The translations under genes were made by a program, and so were the position numbers. From assembly GCF_016495405.1 (NCBI RefSeq), contig NZ_CP044522.1:3395638-3459637 (forward strand): a stretch of 64,000 nucleotides of DNA. The letters run 5' to 3'. The DNA comes from Cobetia sp. cqz5-12 (GTDB taxonomy: Bacteria; Pseudomonadota; Gammaproteobacteria; Pseudomonadales; Halomonadaceae). How positions within the stretch are numbered: the first letter of the stretch is position 1; every line of letters starts with the position of its first letter. Below the pieces are notes generated by a model. It was not told where the DNA came from and searched no databases. It saw only the letters and a program-made list of their open reading frames with translations. Positions 35,231 through 43,698 of this stretch are shown here, in pieces.

Positions 35231-35887
35231 TTACTCCAGCGTCAGCCCGGTGACCTGCCAGACACTGCGAAAGCGTACCTGCTCATTGAGCAATTCCGGA
35301 TGAGCATCGAAGGGATACAGCACGAACAAGGGGCCGAGATCCCGCACCGGCATGCGCTCGCCATCGCGTCGCGTCGCCAGCAGGACATCGAAGTCCTCGA
35401 TGTCGCTGAGGGGAATCTCGGCCACGAAGTCATTCAGTGCCCGCACCTTGAGCCCCCTGGCATCATCAGACACCCGCGCCACCAGCTCTCGCAGCAGCGG
35501 GCCGGAGAAACTGACACGCCCCTGGGTCCAGGGGGTGTGGGTGGCCACCACGCGCGACGGCATGGCCTCGAGCATCGCCAGATCGAAACGCGCCCGCGGA
35601 GCCTGCAGGGAACCGGCATTGCCACAGCTGACAGCGCCCTCCACCGTCAACACCACCGGCCCGCTGGGGACAGGCAAGCAGTCATTGGCCGCCAGCGCGT
35701 GGCGCTCGCCTGTCGCCAGAGGCGCCTCGGCGGCCAGGGCCACAGGGCTTGCGAGGCTCGCGGCCAGGCCTGCTGTCAGACTTGCGGCCAGAGCGACCTT
35801 GCGCCAGACAGAGCTGCGCGTACCGTGCGCGCGCTTGACTGGCCTGGACAACGAGCTCACGAGGCGCTTCGCCGATGAATCATTCAT
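35231..35887 (-). CDS. Periplasmic protein with oxidoreductase molybdopterin-binding-like fold
   Basis: A 218-residue exported protein. A hydrophobic segment (VALAASLTAGLAASLASPVALA in two halves, about residues 31-52) ends in an AXA-type site. The mature part has VVLTVEGAVSC near its start and SGPLLRELVARV, then PLSDIEDFDVLLATRRDGERM and PLFVLYPFD in order. These phrases are characteristic of small SUOX/YedY-fold proteins. The Cys that ligates Mo in the family is not clearly placed, so it may bind no cofactor. The start is uncertain: the ATG at 35887 has a poor ribosome site. It is 33 bases upstream of the hybrid kinase. Confidence 0.65.
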   Translation of the reverse strand: MNDSSAKRLVSSLSRPVKRAHGTRSSVWRKVALAASLTAGLAASLASPVALAAEAPLATGERHALAANDCLPVPSGPVVLTVEGAVSCGNAGSLQAPRARFDLAMLEAMPSRVVATHTPWTQGRVSFSGPLLRELVARVSDDARGLKVRALNDFVAEIPLSDIEDFDVLLATRRDGERMPVRDLGPLFVLYPFDAHPELLNEQVRFRSVWQVTGLTLE

Positions 35888-36133
35888 GCCGGTTTCCCAT
35901 GCTATTGTGCGAACGCCATGTGCATTCAAGGGCCCAACTTTACGCTAGCTCGCGCATGCTTTGCGAGCCTGCGAACCTCGCGCCACGACGAGTTGTCACA
36001 GTCAACGCACGGAGCCACTCACAGGCCCAGGCCCTGGCCTGCGCCCCTGGCTGCCGTTCGTCGCCTGTTCCGCTATCGCTTGCGAAACGTCAGCTGTCCG
36101 CTATCCCTCTCCACCTGCCATCGAGCCTGTTTC

Positions 36134-38272
36134 ATGTCTGCCACTTCGTCCGCCTCGCTGCCTGCCAACGGCTCTCCCACACCGACTGCTGCCCTGCCCC
36201 GCGTGCTGGCAGGCCCGATACTGCGCCGTGTCACTGCCGAGGGCGTGATGCTGTGGCTGGTGACCTCTCGCCCACAGCAGGCGCGGGTGTGGCTGCTGCC
36301 GGAACAGGACGCGACGCCTCTTTCGCGAGGTGAGGATGGCCTGCCGACAGCACAAAGCTGTCGGCTGACGGAGCATCTGGCGATGCCGCTGGGGGAGCAC
36401 GCCTGGCTGCTGTTGATCGAAGCGCATCCCGGCACACCCTTGCCTGCCGACTGCGCCATTGCCTACGAGCTGGGCCTGGCGGAGCCATCCTCGACAACGG
36501 CAGCAGCATCCTCAGACACGCCCGAATGGCAGGGCATCGCCGACTGGGCGCCACAGATCTGCTATCCCGGTGAAAGCCTGCCGCGCTTTCGTCTGCCGTC
36601 ACGCCTGACGCGTGTCGCGCATGGCAGCTGCCGCAAGCCGCATCACGGCTTGAGTGACGATGAGCAACAGGCGCAGCAGAGTGCGGAAGATGCTGCGTCG
36701 ACCGACCGCCTTGAGACGCCGCCAAAGGGCCCCGGTGGAGATGGGCTGGTGGCGCTGGATCGCTGGTTGAGCGAGCGTCGCCACACCGTCGCCAAGTGGC
36801 CGGAAGTGATGTTGTTCACCGGCGATCAGATCTACGCCGACGATGTCGCGGGGCCGATGCTGGGCGCGATCGATCAGCTGATCGCGGGGCTGGGTCTGCC
36901 GGAGGAGACGCTGATGGAGGCCGAGGTCTCCGACACTCGCGAGCTGCGCCAGCACCCCTCACACCTCTACCACCGCCCGCAGCTGCTGCCGGACATGCCG
37001 GCCAACGAAGGCGTGGCCGCCAGCTTCTTCGGTGCCAAGCGCAAGCCCATCTTCACCTCCACCGGTGCCGACAACCATCTGATCGGCCTGTCGGAAGTCA
37101 TTGCCATGTACCTGCTGGTGTGGTCTGACGTGCCGTGGGAGGCGCTGGGTATCACACTGGAAGACCCCTCGGCGCTCGAGGGCCATGACGACGCCACTCG
37201 CCAGCGCCATGCCACCGAGGCCCACCATCTGCGGCGCTTCTGTGGCGGCCTCGGTCAGGTACGCCGCCTGCTGGCCAATGTGCCCAGTCTGATGATCTTC
37301 GATGACCACGATGTCACCGATGACTGGAACCTCAGCGCCGCCTGGGAGGAAGCCGCCTATGGCCACCCCTTCTCGCGCCGCATCATCGGCAACGCCCTGA
37401 CCGGCTACCTGCTGTGCCAGGCCGCGGGCAACGGACCGGAGCCACTGGCGGAGCTGCTGGAGGAGACTCGGGAACTGTTCACTCATGCCCTGACTGGCAC
37501 TGACAAGGCCGCCGACGGCCATTTCAATGTCGAGCGTCAGGAGGCATTGATCGCCCACCTGCATCGCTGCGAGAGCTGGGACTATCAGCTCGATACCACG
37601 CCGCCACTGATCGTGGCCGATACGCGCACCCGCCGCTGGCGCAGCGAGCGCAAGCTTTCGCATCCCTCGGGGCTGATGGACTGGGAGGCACTGAGCGAGC
37701 TACAGCAACGGCTGGTCGGCCATCCCGCCGTGGTGCTGGTATCCCCGGCGCCGATGTTCGGCGTCAAGCTGATCGAGAGCATCCAGAAGCTGTTCACGCT
37801 GGCGGGCAAGCCGTTGATGGTCGATGCCGAGAACTGGATGGCGCATCGCGGCGCCGCCAGCGTGATGCTCAACATCTTTCGCCACTCGCGCACGCCGCAG
37901 AACTTCGTGATCCTTTCCGGCGATGTGCACTACTCCTTCGCCTACGACGTGCGCCTCAAGCATCGCCGTTCGAGCCCGAACATCTGGCAGATCACCAGCA
38001 GCGGCATCCGCAATCGCTTCCCGGTCGGCCTGCTGGATGTGCTCGATCGCCTCAATCGCTGGCTGTACGCCCCGCGCTCGCCGCTCAATCTGCTGACACG
38101 CCGGCGCAACATGCGCGTCACACCGCGCCGCCACGATGCGGCCAGCCAGGGCGAACGCCTGCTGAACGCCTGCGGCATCGGGCTGGTCGACCTGGACAGC
38201 GACGGCCGCCCCACCGCCATCCGCCAGCTGACCACCGACGGGCAGGAGGTGCACTTTGTGCCCCGTCGCTGA
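36134..38272 (+). CDS. PhoD-like metallophosphatase
   Basis: A 712-residue protein of the alkaline phosphatase D (PhoD) superfamily. The metal-site blocks are present in order: VAHGSCRKPHH, FTGDQIYADD, FDDHDVTDDWN, VSPAPMFG and LSGDVHYSFAYD. PhoD-type enzymes are calcium/iron phosphodiesterases, usually exported; here no Tat or Sec signal peptide is seen at the chosen start, so it may be cytoplasmic. The ATG at 36134 gives the family N-terminal domain directly, but has no good ribosome site. The last codons carry the ribosome site of the next gene. Confidence 0.82.
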   Translation: MSATSSASLPANGSPTPTAALPRVLAGPILRRVTAEGVMLWLVTSRPQQARVWLLPEQDATPLSRGEDGLPTAQSCRLTEHLAMPLGEHAWLLLIEAHPGTPLPADCAIAYELGLAEPSSTTAAASSDTPEWQGIADWAPQICYPGESLPRFRLPSRLTRVAHGSCRKPHHGLSDDEQQAQQSAEDAASTDRLETPPKGPGGDGLVALDRWLSERRHTVAKWPEVMLFTGDQIYADDVAGPMLGAIDQLIAGLGLPEETLMEAEVSDTRELRQHPSHLYHRPQLLPDMPANEGVAASFFGAKRKPIFTSTGADNHLIGLSEVIAMYLLVWSDVPWEALGITLEDPSALEGHDDATRQRHATEAHHLRRFCGGLGQVRRLLANVPSLMIFDDHDVTDDWNLSAAWEEAAYGHPFSRRIIGNALTGYLLCQAAGNGPEPLAELLEETRELFTHALTGTDKAADGHFNVERQEALIAHLHRCESWDYQLDTTPPLIVADTRTRRWRSERKLSHPSGLMDWEALSELQQRLVGHPAVVLVSPAPMFGVKLIESIQKLFTLAGKPLMVDAENWMAHRGAASVMLNIFRHSRTPQNFVILSGDVHYSFAYDVRLKHRRSSPNIWQITSSGIRNRFPVGLLDVLDRLNRWLYAPRSPLNLLTRRRNMRVTPRRHDAASQGERLLNACGIGLVDLDSDGRPTAIRQLTTDGQEVHFVPRR
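38244..38249 (+). promoter_or_regulatory. Ribosome site inside the PhoD gene for a TTG-started gene
   Basis: AGGAGG lies six bases before TTG (38256). It sits inside the final codons of the PhoD-like gene. No ATG or GTG in the right frame is nearby, so the TTG is the start and the two genes are coupled by a 17-base overlap. Confidence 0.7.
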
Positions 38273-39230
38273 TGCCCACTGCCCGCCGCTGGCGCTGATT
38301 CACCATCCCGGCTATCGGATCGCGCTGCCCGAGAAGCATCCCTTTCCGATGGACAAGTTCAGCGTGCTCAAGCGGCTGCTGGACCGCCAGCTGGTTGATT
38401 GCGCCTCGGCCGTCGACTGGGTGACACCCCAGCCCGCCGAGGAAGACGACCTGCTGAGCGTGCACACCCGCCGCTACGTGCATGAATTTCTCACTGGCAC
38501 CTTGGGTCATCAGGCCCAGCGGCGCAGCGGTTTCGTATGGAGCGAGGCACTGCGCGAGCGCAGCGTGCTGGCGGTGGGTGGCACCATGACCACCGTGCGC
38601 GAAGCGCTCACACGCGGGCTGGCCTGCAACACCGCGGGCGGCACCCATCACGCCCACCCGGAGGCCGCCAGCGGTTATTGCCTGCTCAACGACATCGGTG
38701 TGGCGGCGCATCAGGCGCTGGACGACGGCGTGACGCGGGTGCTGATCGTCGATCTCGACGTCCATCAGGGCGACGGCACGGCGTTGATCTTCGCTGATGA
38801 GCCACGGGTCTTCACGCTCTCACTGCATGCCGAGAGCAACTTCCCGGCGCGCAAGCAGCAAAGTGATCTGGACGTGCCCTTGCCCAGGGGCATGGGGGAT
38901 GAGGACTATCTGGCGGTGCTGGAGCGTACGCTCGAGGAGGTGCTGGCGCGGGTACGCCCGGAGCTGGTGATCTTCGATGCCGGTGTCGATCCGCATGCCG
39001 CGGACAGGCTCGGCCATCTGGCACTGAGCGACCGCGGCCTCTACCGGCGCGAGCGGCATGTCATCCAGCGCTGTCGCGCGGCGGGCGCCGCCGTCGCCTG
39101 CGTGATCGGCGGCGGCTATGACCGCGATATCGAGGCGCTGGCATGGCGCCACAGCCAGCTGCACCGTGCGGCACTGGATGTCTGGCGTGAGGCACATGGT
39201 CAGCCTGCCCTGTTCGGGCCGCCGGGCTGA
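38256..39230 (+). CDS. Histone deacetylase/acetylpolyamine amidohydrolase family protein
   Basis: A 324-residue arginase-deacetylase-fold enzyme. The His-His dyad is His131-His132 in AGGTHHAHPE. Zinc ligands are Asp168 and His170 in DLDVHQGDG and Asp245 in DAGVDPH. The catalytic Tyr is Tyr288 in GGGYDRD. Bacterial members deacetylate small acetylated amines or protein lysines; the substrate cannot be chosen here. It starts at TTG with a strong AGGAGG box and overlaps the PhoD-like gene by 17 bases. Confidence 0.85.
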   Translation: MCPVADAHCPPLALIHHPGYRIALPEKHPFPMDKFSVLKRLLDRQLVDCASAVDWVTPQPAEEDDLLSVHTRRYVHEFLTGTLGHQAQRRSGFVWSEALRERSVLAVGGTMTTVREALTRGLACNTAGGTHHAHPEAASGYCLLNDIGVAAHQALDDGVTRVLIVDLDVHQGDGTALIFADEPRVFTLSLHAESNFPARKQQSDLDVPLPRGMGDEDYLAVLERTLEEVLARVRPELVIFDAGVDPHAADRLGHLALSDRGLYRRERHVIQRCRAAGAAVACVIGGGYDRDIEALAWRHSQLHRAALDVWREAHGQPALFGPPG

Positions 39231-39237
39231 GCTTGCT

Positions 39238-39314
39238 TACTGTCTTGCCTACCGCCTCGCCAACTGTCTTGCCAAGCATCCCTTGAGCCCAAACGCCCCT
39301 TGAACCCAAACGCC
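39238..39314. repeat. Short repeats between the HDAC and MOSC genes
   Basis: ACTGTCTTGCC occurs at 39238 and 39263. CCTTGAGCCCAAACGCC (39281-39297) is followed by a copy with one change at 39298-39314. The array begins eight bases after the HDAC stop. Confidence 0.8.
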
Positions 39315-39334
39315 CGCCATCGATGATGGCGGGC
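39312..39334. terminator. Hairpin between convergent HDAC and MOSC genes
   Basis: GCCCGCCATC pairs perfectly with GATGGCGGGC around GAT. The minus-strand side continues GTTTGGG. It is probably a shared terminator although T-runs are poor. Confidence 0.6.
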
Positions 39335-39355
39335 ATTCGGGTTGCGGCCGTGGCA

Positions 39356-40171
39356 TCACTTGAAAGCCATGACCTCGACAGGATCGCCGACACGCAAGGT
39401 CTGATGCCGGTTCGGCTCCACCGCCACCAGGTTGTAACCGAAGTGCACCTGACCATCCTCGAAACGGCGCACCCGCGCCAGTGTCTTGAGCGGCTCCCTG
39501 TCGCCACGCTTCTCGCCGGTGGCCGGATCGACATTGACCATCGCGCACCGCGTACAGGACGACACTAGGCGGAAACGCACATCGCCGATCATCACTTCCT
39601 GCCAGCCATCCTCGGCCCAGGCCTGGGCACCACTGATCACCAGATTGGGCCGGAACTGATCCATGCCATGATCCGCCGTCGGCGTCTCACGATTCAGCGC
39701 TTCCAGCGAGGCCTCGTTGGCCAGCAGCAGCGGGAAGCCGTCGGCGGCACTCACACGCTGCCCGATGACCTCACGATAGCGCTCGGAGCGCTCACCCAAC
39801 CAGCACAGACGCACCGGCATGCCGAGCTGTTCGCTCAACCAGGCGTCCGCCTCGGCACTGACACTCAAGGCACTGAACTGATCCGCCCAGACCTGGATAT
39901 CGAGACGCTCGCTCTGTTCATTGGTGGCAAAGCTGATGCTGCCGAGTTCGGGACGGTCCAGATGCCACAGTCGCCACTGGCCACTGGCGTCTTCGCGCAA
40001 GGCCAGTCGCTGCATCTGCGGATGGGTGCGCGCGGTGACGAACTTGCCCCGCGCCGCGACCACCACGAAGCGGCGGTCCTGCGTGAGACCTTCCTCACCG
40101 AGCGTCACTGCCTCCAGCGCTTCAGCGGCGCCGGATTTGAGGGGATACCGCCACAGGTGGGTCAACTGCAT
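39356..40171 (-). CDS. MOSC domain protein, YcbX-like
   Basis: A 271-residue protein with an N-terminal MOSC beta-barrel (LTHLWRYPLKSGAAEAL) and a C-terminal MOSC domain carrying the conserved Cys in SSCTRCAMVNVDPATG. E. coli YcbX uses molybdenum cofactor to reduce N-hydroxylated compounds; this protein lacks the extra ferredoxin domain YcbX has. The start at 40171 follows AAGGAA. It lies 63 bases after modC on the same strand, which links molybdate uptake with a probable cofactor-using protein. Sulfur carrier or cofactor-enzyme role remains open. Confidence 0.85.
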   Translation of the reverse strand: MQLTHLWRYPLKSGAAEALEAVTLGEEGLTQDRRFVVVAARGKFVTARTHPQMQRLALREDASGQWRLWHLDRPELGSISFATNEQSERLDIQVWADQFSALSVSAEADAWLSEQLGMPVRLCWLGERSERYREVIGQRVSAADGFPLLLANEASLEALNRETPTADHGMDQFRPNLVISGAQAWAEDGWQEVMIGDVRFRLVSSCTRCAMVNVDPATGEKRGDREPLKTLARVRRFEDGQVHFGYNLVAVEPNRHQTLRVGDPVEVMAFK

Positions 40172-40233
40172 GAGAAGTTCCTTTCCAGAATCCATCAATT
40201 TGACAAGTCAGCGTAGGGTGCAACCGAGCGGCA

Positions 40234-41445
40234 TCAGCTCGCAGATGAAGTAGAGCCTGCATCATTTTGCGTCGCATTTGCCTGTGCCGCATGTGTCTGT
40301 GCCGCATCCATCACGGGAATATCGTCATCCATGGCGTCCAGACTGATCACGTCGGGGCCCGAGAGCGCCACGCTGGAGATCAGCGCCTTGACGCCCAGTC
40401 CCACCTTGAGGCCCAGCTCCTGACACACCAGACGGTCGACTCGCGCCCTCACCCGCTGGCCAGCGATACCCAGCACCAGCTCGGCGCTGGCATGGCCACG
40501 CTCGCTCTCGATCTCGTGGATCACGGCCGGCAAGGCATTGCGCAGGCTGGTGTGGGTCGGCGTCTCCAGCGCGATGCTGATGTCACGCGCCCGCAGTCGC
40601 AACCGCACACGACGCCCCACCGGCATCGCCAGCCGCGCCAGCTTGAGACTCAACCCGGCGCCCAGTCCCAGACGCGTCAGCTGCCAGTCATCATCATGCG
40701 ACAGCACCTCGGCGGTCAGCAGCGAGCCTGCTTCGAAGCGGCCTGTCTGGGGTGCCAGGTCCAACCGTGACAGCATGTCACCGATCTCGCCGCTGGCCGT
40801 GATGCGGCCGTTGTCCACCAGCGCCAGGCGGTCAGCGACCGCGAACAGCTCGCGGGTATCATGACTGACGAACAGGATCGGTATCTCGATCTCGCGCGCC
40901 AGCCGCGCGATGTAGTGCAGCAGCTCCTGCTTGCGTGCACCGTCGAGGCCGGTCAGCGGCTCATCCAGCAACAGCATGCGCGGGCTTGACAGCAGGGCGC
41001 GGCCGATCGCGACACGTCGCGCCTCGCCACCGGAGAGCTGGCCGGGCATGCGCGACAGCAGGTCCTCGATGCCCAGCAGCGTCACCATCTCATGCAGACG
41101 TGACTGATTCTGTTGGCGCTGGGCGGGCGTCAGGGCACGCGGCATGCCGTAGCGGAGGTTGCCGCGCACGCTGTAGTGCGGAAACAGGCGCGGCTCTTGG
41201 AAGACGACCCCGAGCCTGCGACGATGCGCCGGCACGAAGATATCATTCTCGCCGCCCGTCAGGCACTCGCCATCCAGGCGCAGATGGCCATGGTCGGGAC
41301 GTTCGAGGCCTGCGATCAGGCGCAGGATGGTGGTCTTGCCGCTGCCGGAGCGCCCGAAGAGCGCCGTGACGCCGCGCGCCGGCACCTTGAGCGTGGCATC
41401 CAGCGTGAAGGCGCCCTGCTGACGATGGAGGTGGAAATCAAGCAT
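40234..41445 (-). CDS. modC: Molybdate ABC transporter ATPase ModC
   Basis: A 403-residue ATPase. Walker A GRSGSGKT, ABC signature LSGGEARRVAIGRAL, Walker B LLLDEPLTGLD and switch His in FVSHD are all present in the first 230 residues. A TOBE-type regulatory domain follows, and then a C-terminal extension of about 40 residues rich in Asp, Ala and Asn that is not needed for the fold. A GTG (41448) and an ATG (41445) are adjacent; GGAGGGG is better spaced for the ATG. It overlaps modB by eight bases. Confidence 0.93.
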   Translation of the reverse strand: MLDFHLHRQQGAFTLDATLKVPARGVTALFGRSGSGKTTILRLIAGLERPDHGHLRLDGECLTGGENDIFVPAHRRRLGVVFQEPRLFPHYSVRGNLRYGMPRALTPAQRQQNQSRLHEMVTLLGIEDLLSRMPGQLSGGEARRVAIGRALLSSPRMLLLDEPLTGLDGARKQELLHYIARLAREIEIPILFVSHDTRELFAVADRLALVDNGRITASGEIGDMLSRLDLAPQTGRFEAGSLLTAEVLSHDDDWQLTRLGLGAGLSLKLARLAMPVGRRVRLRLRARDISIALETPTHTSLRNALPAVIHEIESERGHASAELVLGIAGQRVRARVDRLVCQELGLKVGLGVKALISSVALSGPDVISLDAMDDDIPVMDAAQTHAAQANATQNDAGSTSSAS

Positions 41446-42130
41446 CACGCCCCTCCATGCGCAGTCGCGCGCGCCGTGCCAACCATTCGGAGGCCAGCAG
41501 TGACAGCATCGCGATGACCACGGCGATGGCGCACAGCCTGGCCGCGGCGCCTTCCTGGCCCGGGGTCTGGATCAAGGTATAGAGCGCCAACGGCAACGTG
41601 CGGGTCTCGCCGGGGATATTGGCGGCGAAGGTGATGGTGGCACCGAACTCCGACAGCGCACGCGCGAAGGCCAGCATGCCGCCGGTGAGAATGCCCGGCA
41701 GCGCCAGCGGCATGGTCACCGTGAACAGCACGCGCAGCGGGTTGGCCCCCAGGGTGCGGGCCGCGGCCTCCAGGCCCGGGTCAATGGCCTCCAGCGACAG
41801 GCGCATCGCGCGCACCATCAGCGGAAAGGCCATTACCGCCGCCGCCAGGGCCGCGCCCTGCCAGGTGAAGGGCAGCACGATATCGATCTTGGCCAGCCAT
41901 TGGCCGATGGCGCCATTGCGCCCGAAGGTGACAAGCAACAGATACCCGACCACCACAGGCGGCAACACCAGCGGCAGATGCAGCAGACCATCGACCAGCG
42001 CCTTGCCACGAAACTCACGTCGCGCCAGCCACCAGGCCGCCGCAAAACCGGGAATCAGGCTCAGGCCGACCGCGACGCAAGCCACCTTGAGGCTCAGGCT
42101 CAGGGCTTCCCATTCCAGCGCACTCAGCAT
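41438..42130 (-). CDS. modB: Molybdate ABC transporter permease ModB
   Basis: A 230-residue membrane protein with about five hydrophobic segments and the binding-protein-dependent permease EAA-type loop EAAARTLGANPLRVLFTVTMPLALPG. The ALSEFGATITFAANIPGETRT block (read in two halves) is typical of ModB. It forms the molybdate channel with ModC in the inner membrane. GAGGAAG precedes the ATG at 42130. It lies 173 bases downstream of modA and overlaps modC. Confidence 0.93.
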   Translation of the reverse strand: MLSALEWEALSLSLKVACVAVGLSLIPGFAAAWWLARREFRGKALVDGLLHLPLVLPPVVVGYLLLVTFGRNGAIGQWLAKIDIVLPFTWQGAALAAAVMAFPLMVRAMRLSLEAIDPGLEAAARTLGANPLRVLFTVTMPLALPGILTGGMLAFARALSEFGATITFAANIPGETRTLPLALYTLIQTPGQEGAAARLCAIAVVIAMLSLLASEWLARRARLRMEGRDA

Positions 42131-42303
42131 GGATCTTCCTCAGACGAAGACAGGTTCTCACACATGGCGTGACCAGAGGCGCCGGCAGACAGCCCTGCCC
42201 TCCTTGATCACGCCGATGTGACAGCAGGCTTCCAGTGTAGCGGCCTCATCTTGTCGATGACATGCCAGCGTGTGCCGCGAGCGCCTCGACGCTGAGCCAG
42301 CGG

Positions 42304-43263
42304 CTAGTCGCCGTCATGCTGCGCAGCAGGAGCCTGATGGGCGAGCGTGCTGAAGCCGAAGCGATGGAAGATGGCACCGGCCTCGTTGCTGGAGAGCCAG
42401 GCCGAGAAGGCCTCGGCCTGTGACGACGGCGCATCACCGCCACGACTGATCAAGGCGGCAGGATAGTGGATGGGGTCATGGCTGCTGTCCGGCAGCAGGC
42501 CGATCTGATGCACCCGATGGCTGATGGCGGCGTCGGTGGCATAGACGATCCCCAGCGGGGCCTCACCATGCTCGACCAGCGCCAGCGCGGCGCGCACGTC
42601 CTCGGCGCTGGCCAGACGCGAGCGCAGCGTCTGCCACTGCCCCAGCGCTTGAAGCGACTGACGCGCATAGATGCCCGCGGGCACGTGGTCGGGGTCGCCG
42701 ACGGCCAGGCGAGTGTTGTTGCCGGTGGCGGCGAGGCGCTCGACCACATCGGTGACGTCCTCGGCATTGCTGACACTGGCGTCCAGCTGGCTGGGGCCAG
42801 GCGCGACCAGCGCGAGACGGTTGCCCAGCAGGTCGTGACGGCCGGTGACGACGATGCCGGCCTGCTGCTCCAGCCAGTCCATCCAGCGCTCATTGGCCGA
42901 CAGATACAGCTGCGCCGGGGCACCATTGGCCAGCTGACGCGCCAGGGTCGAGGAGGAGGCGTAGACCGGCTGGATGTCCACGTCGGCGAGACGCTCGTAG
43001 CGCGCCTCGATGGCATCCAGCGCATCATGCAGCGAGGCGGCGGCCATGACACGGATCTGGGGGCGCTCGTCTGCCTGAACCGGCGCGGCCAGCAGTGCCA
43101 GCATCAACGGGGTCGCCAGGCTGGCGCCCCTCAACAGCGCTGATGAAGGAGATAGCGCTGATGAAGGAGATAGCGTTGATGAAGGAGTCGGCACTGATGA
43201 CGCAAGCCGAAGCGGAGAGGCAAGCAAGGCGGCCCGGGCGCGCAAGCGGGTAGCGAATGACAT
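42304..43263 (-). CDS. modA: Molybdate-binding protein ModA
   Basis: A 319-residue periplasmic binding protein. The mature domain starts near IRVMAAASLHDALDAI and has QPVYASSSTLARQL and GIVYATDAA, the oxyanion-binding blocks of ModA. The signal region is unusual: about 45 residues of Ser/Pro/Leu-rich sequence, including three copies of a six-residue SPSSAL-type unit, precede the hydrophobic core (TPLMLALLAAPVQA). That unit comes from an 18-bp tandem repeat (43136-43189). The ATG follows AAGGA by ten bases. Confidence 0.92.
   Translation of the reverse strand: MSFATRLRARAALLASPLRLASSVPTPSSTLSPSSALSPSSALLRGASLATPLMLALLAAPVQADERPQIRVMAAASLHDALDAIEARYERLADVDIQPVYASSSTLARQLANGAPAQLYLSANERWMDWLEQQAGIVVTGRHDLLGNRLALVAPGPSQLDASVSNAEDVTDVVERLAATGNNTRLAVGDPDHVPAGIYARQSLQALGQWQTLRSRLASAEDVRAALALVEHGEAPLGIVYATDAAISHRVHQIGLLPDSSHDPIHYPAALISRGGDAPSSQAEAFSAWLSSNEAGAIFHRFGFSTLAHQAPAAQHDGD
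43136..43189. repeat. 18-bp tandem repeat in the modA signal region
   Basis: AGCGCTGATGAAGGAGAT at 43136-43153 and 43154-43171, then a variant at 43172-43189. The period is a multiple of three, so it adds six residues per copy to the ModA leader. Confidence 0.93.
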
Positions 43264-43698
43264 CTACAGGGTCCTTGAACAGGGAAACGCAGCGACGAGG
43301 CCCGCCGCGCATTGAGCTCGCCATGATGCCGCGCTCGCTCGCCATGTGCATCTCATGTGGGCGCAATTGCCGCGCAGGGCGCGGAAACCGTCGACCCTGA
43401 ATGTCGAACGCCAGCGGCATGAGGCTCGCTGATTGCCTGTCAGCATCCGCCTGTCATCAGCCACGCGCTGGTCAACGACGGCCGCCGGCTGGCGAATGTT
43501 TCGCCGCATCCAGCTACAAGCAAACGCGAATCACTCACATGTATGCCATTCATTCGCCCAGATCGGCTACAATGCTGGCCAAAATGGCAGGGAGACGCTG
43601 GCCCACACCCCGGCAACGACGCGATTCCTGCTTTCATGCTTTCTTTCACGCTATTTGCCGCTTCAACGGCAGACAACAGCGGCGGGTGCCACCAAGTC
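43264..43698. promoter_or_regulatory. Divergent region between modA and a LysR gene
   Basis: These 435 bases hold no convincing gene. I looked for a ModE-type TATATA inverted repeat and saw none. A short AT-richer stretch lies near 43510-43575. Frames in phase with the LysR gene extend upstream but lack ribosome sites. Confidence 0.4.

Noticed and set aside
43264..43698. ModE binding site upstream of modA
   Set aside because: I looked for the TATATA inverted repeat of ModE sites and did not see it.
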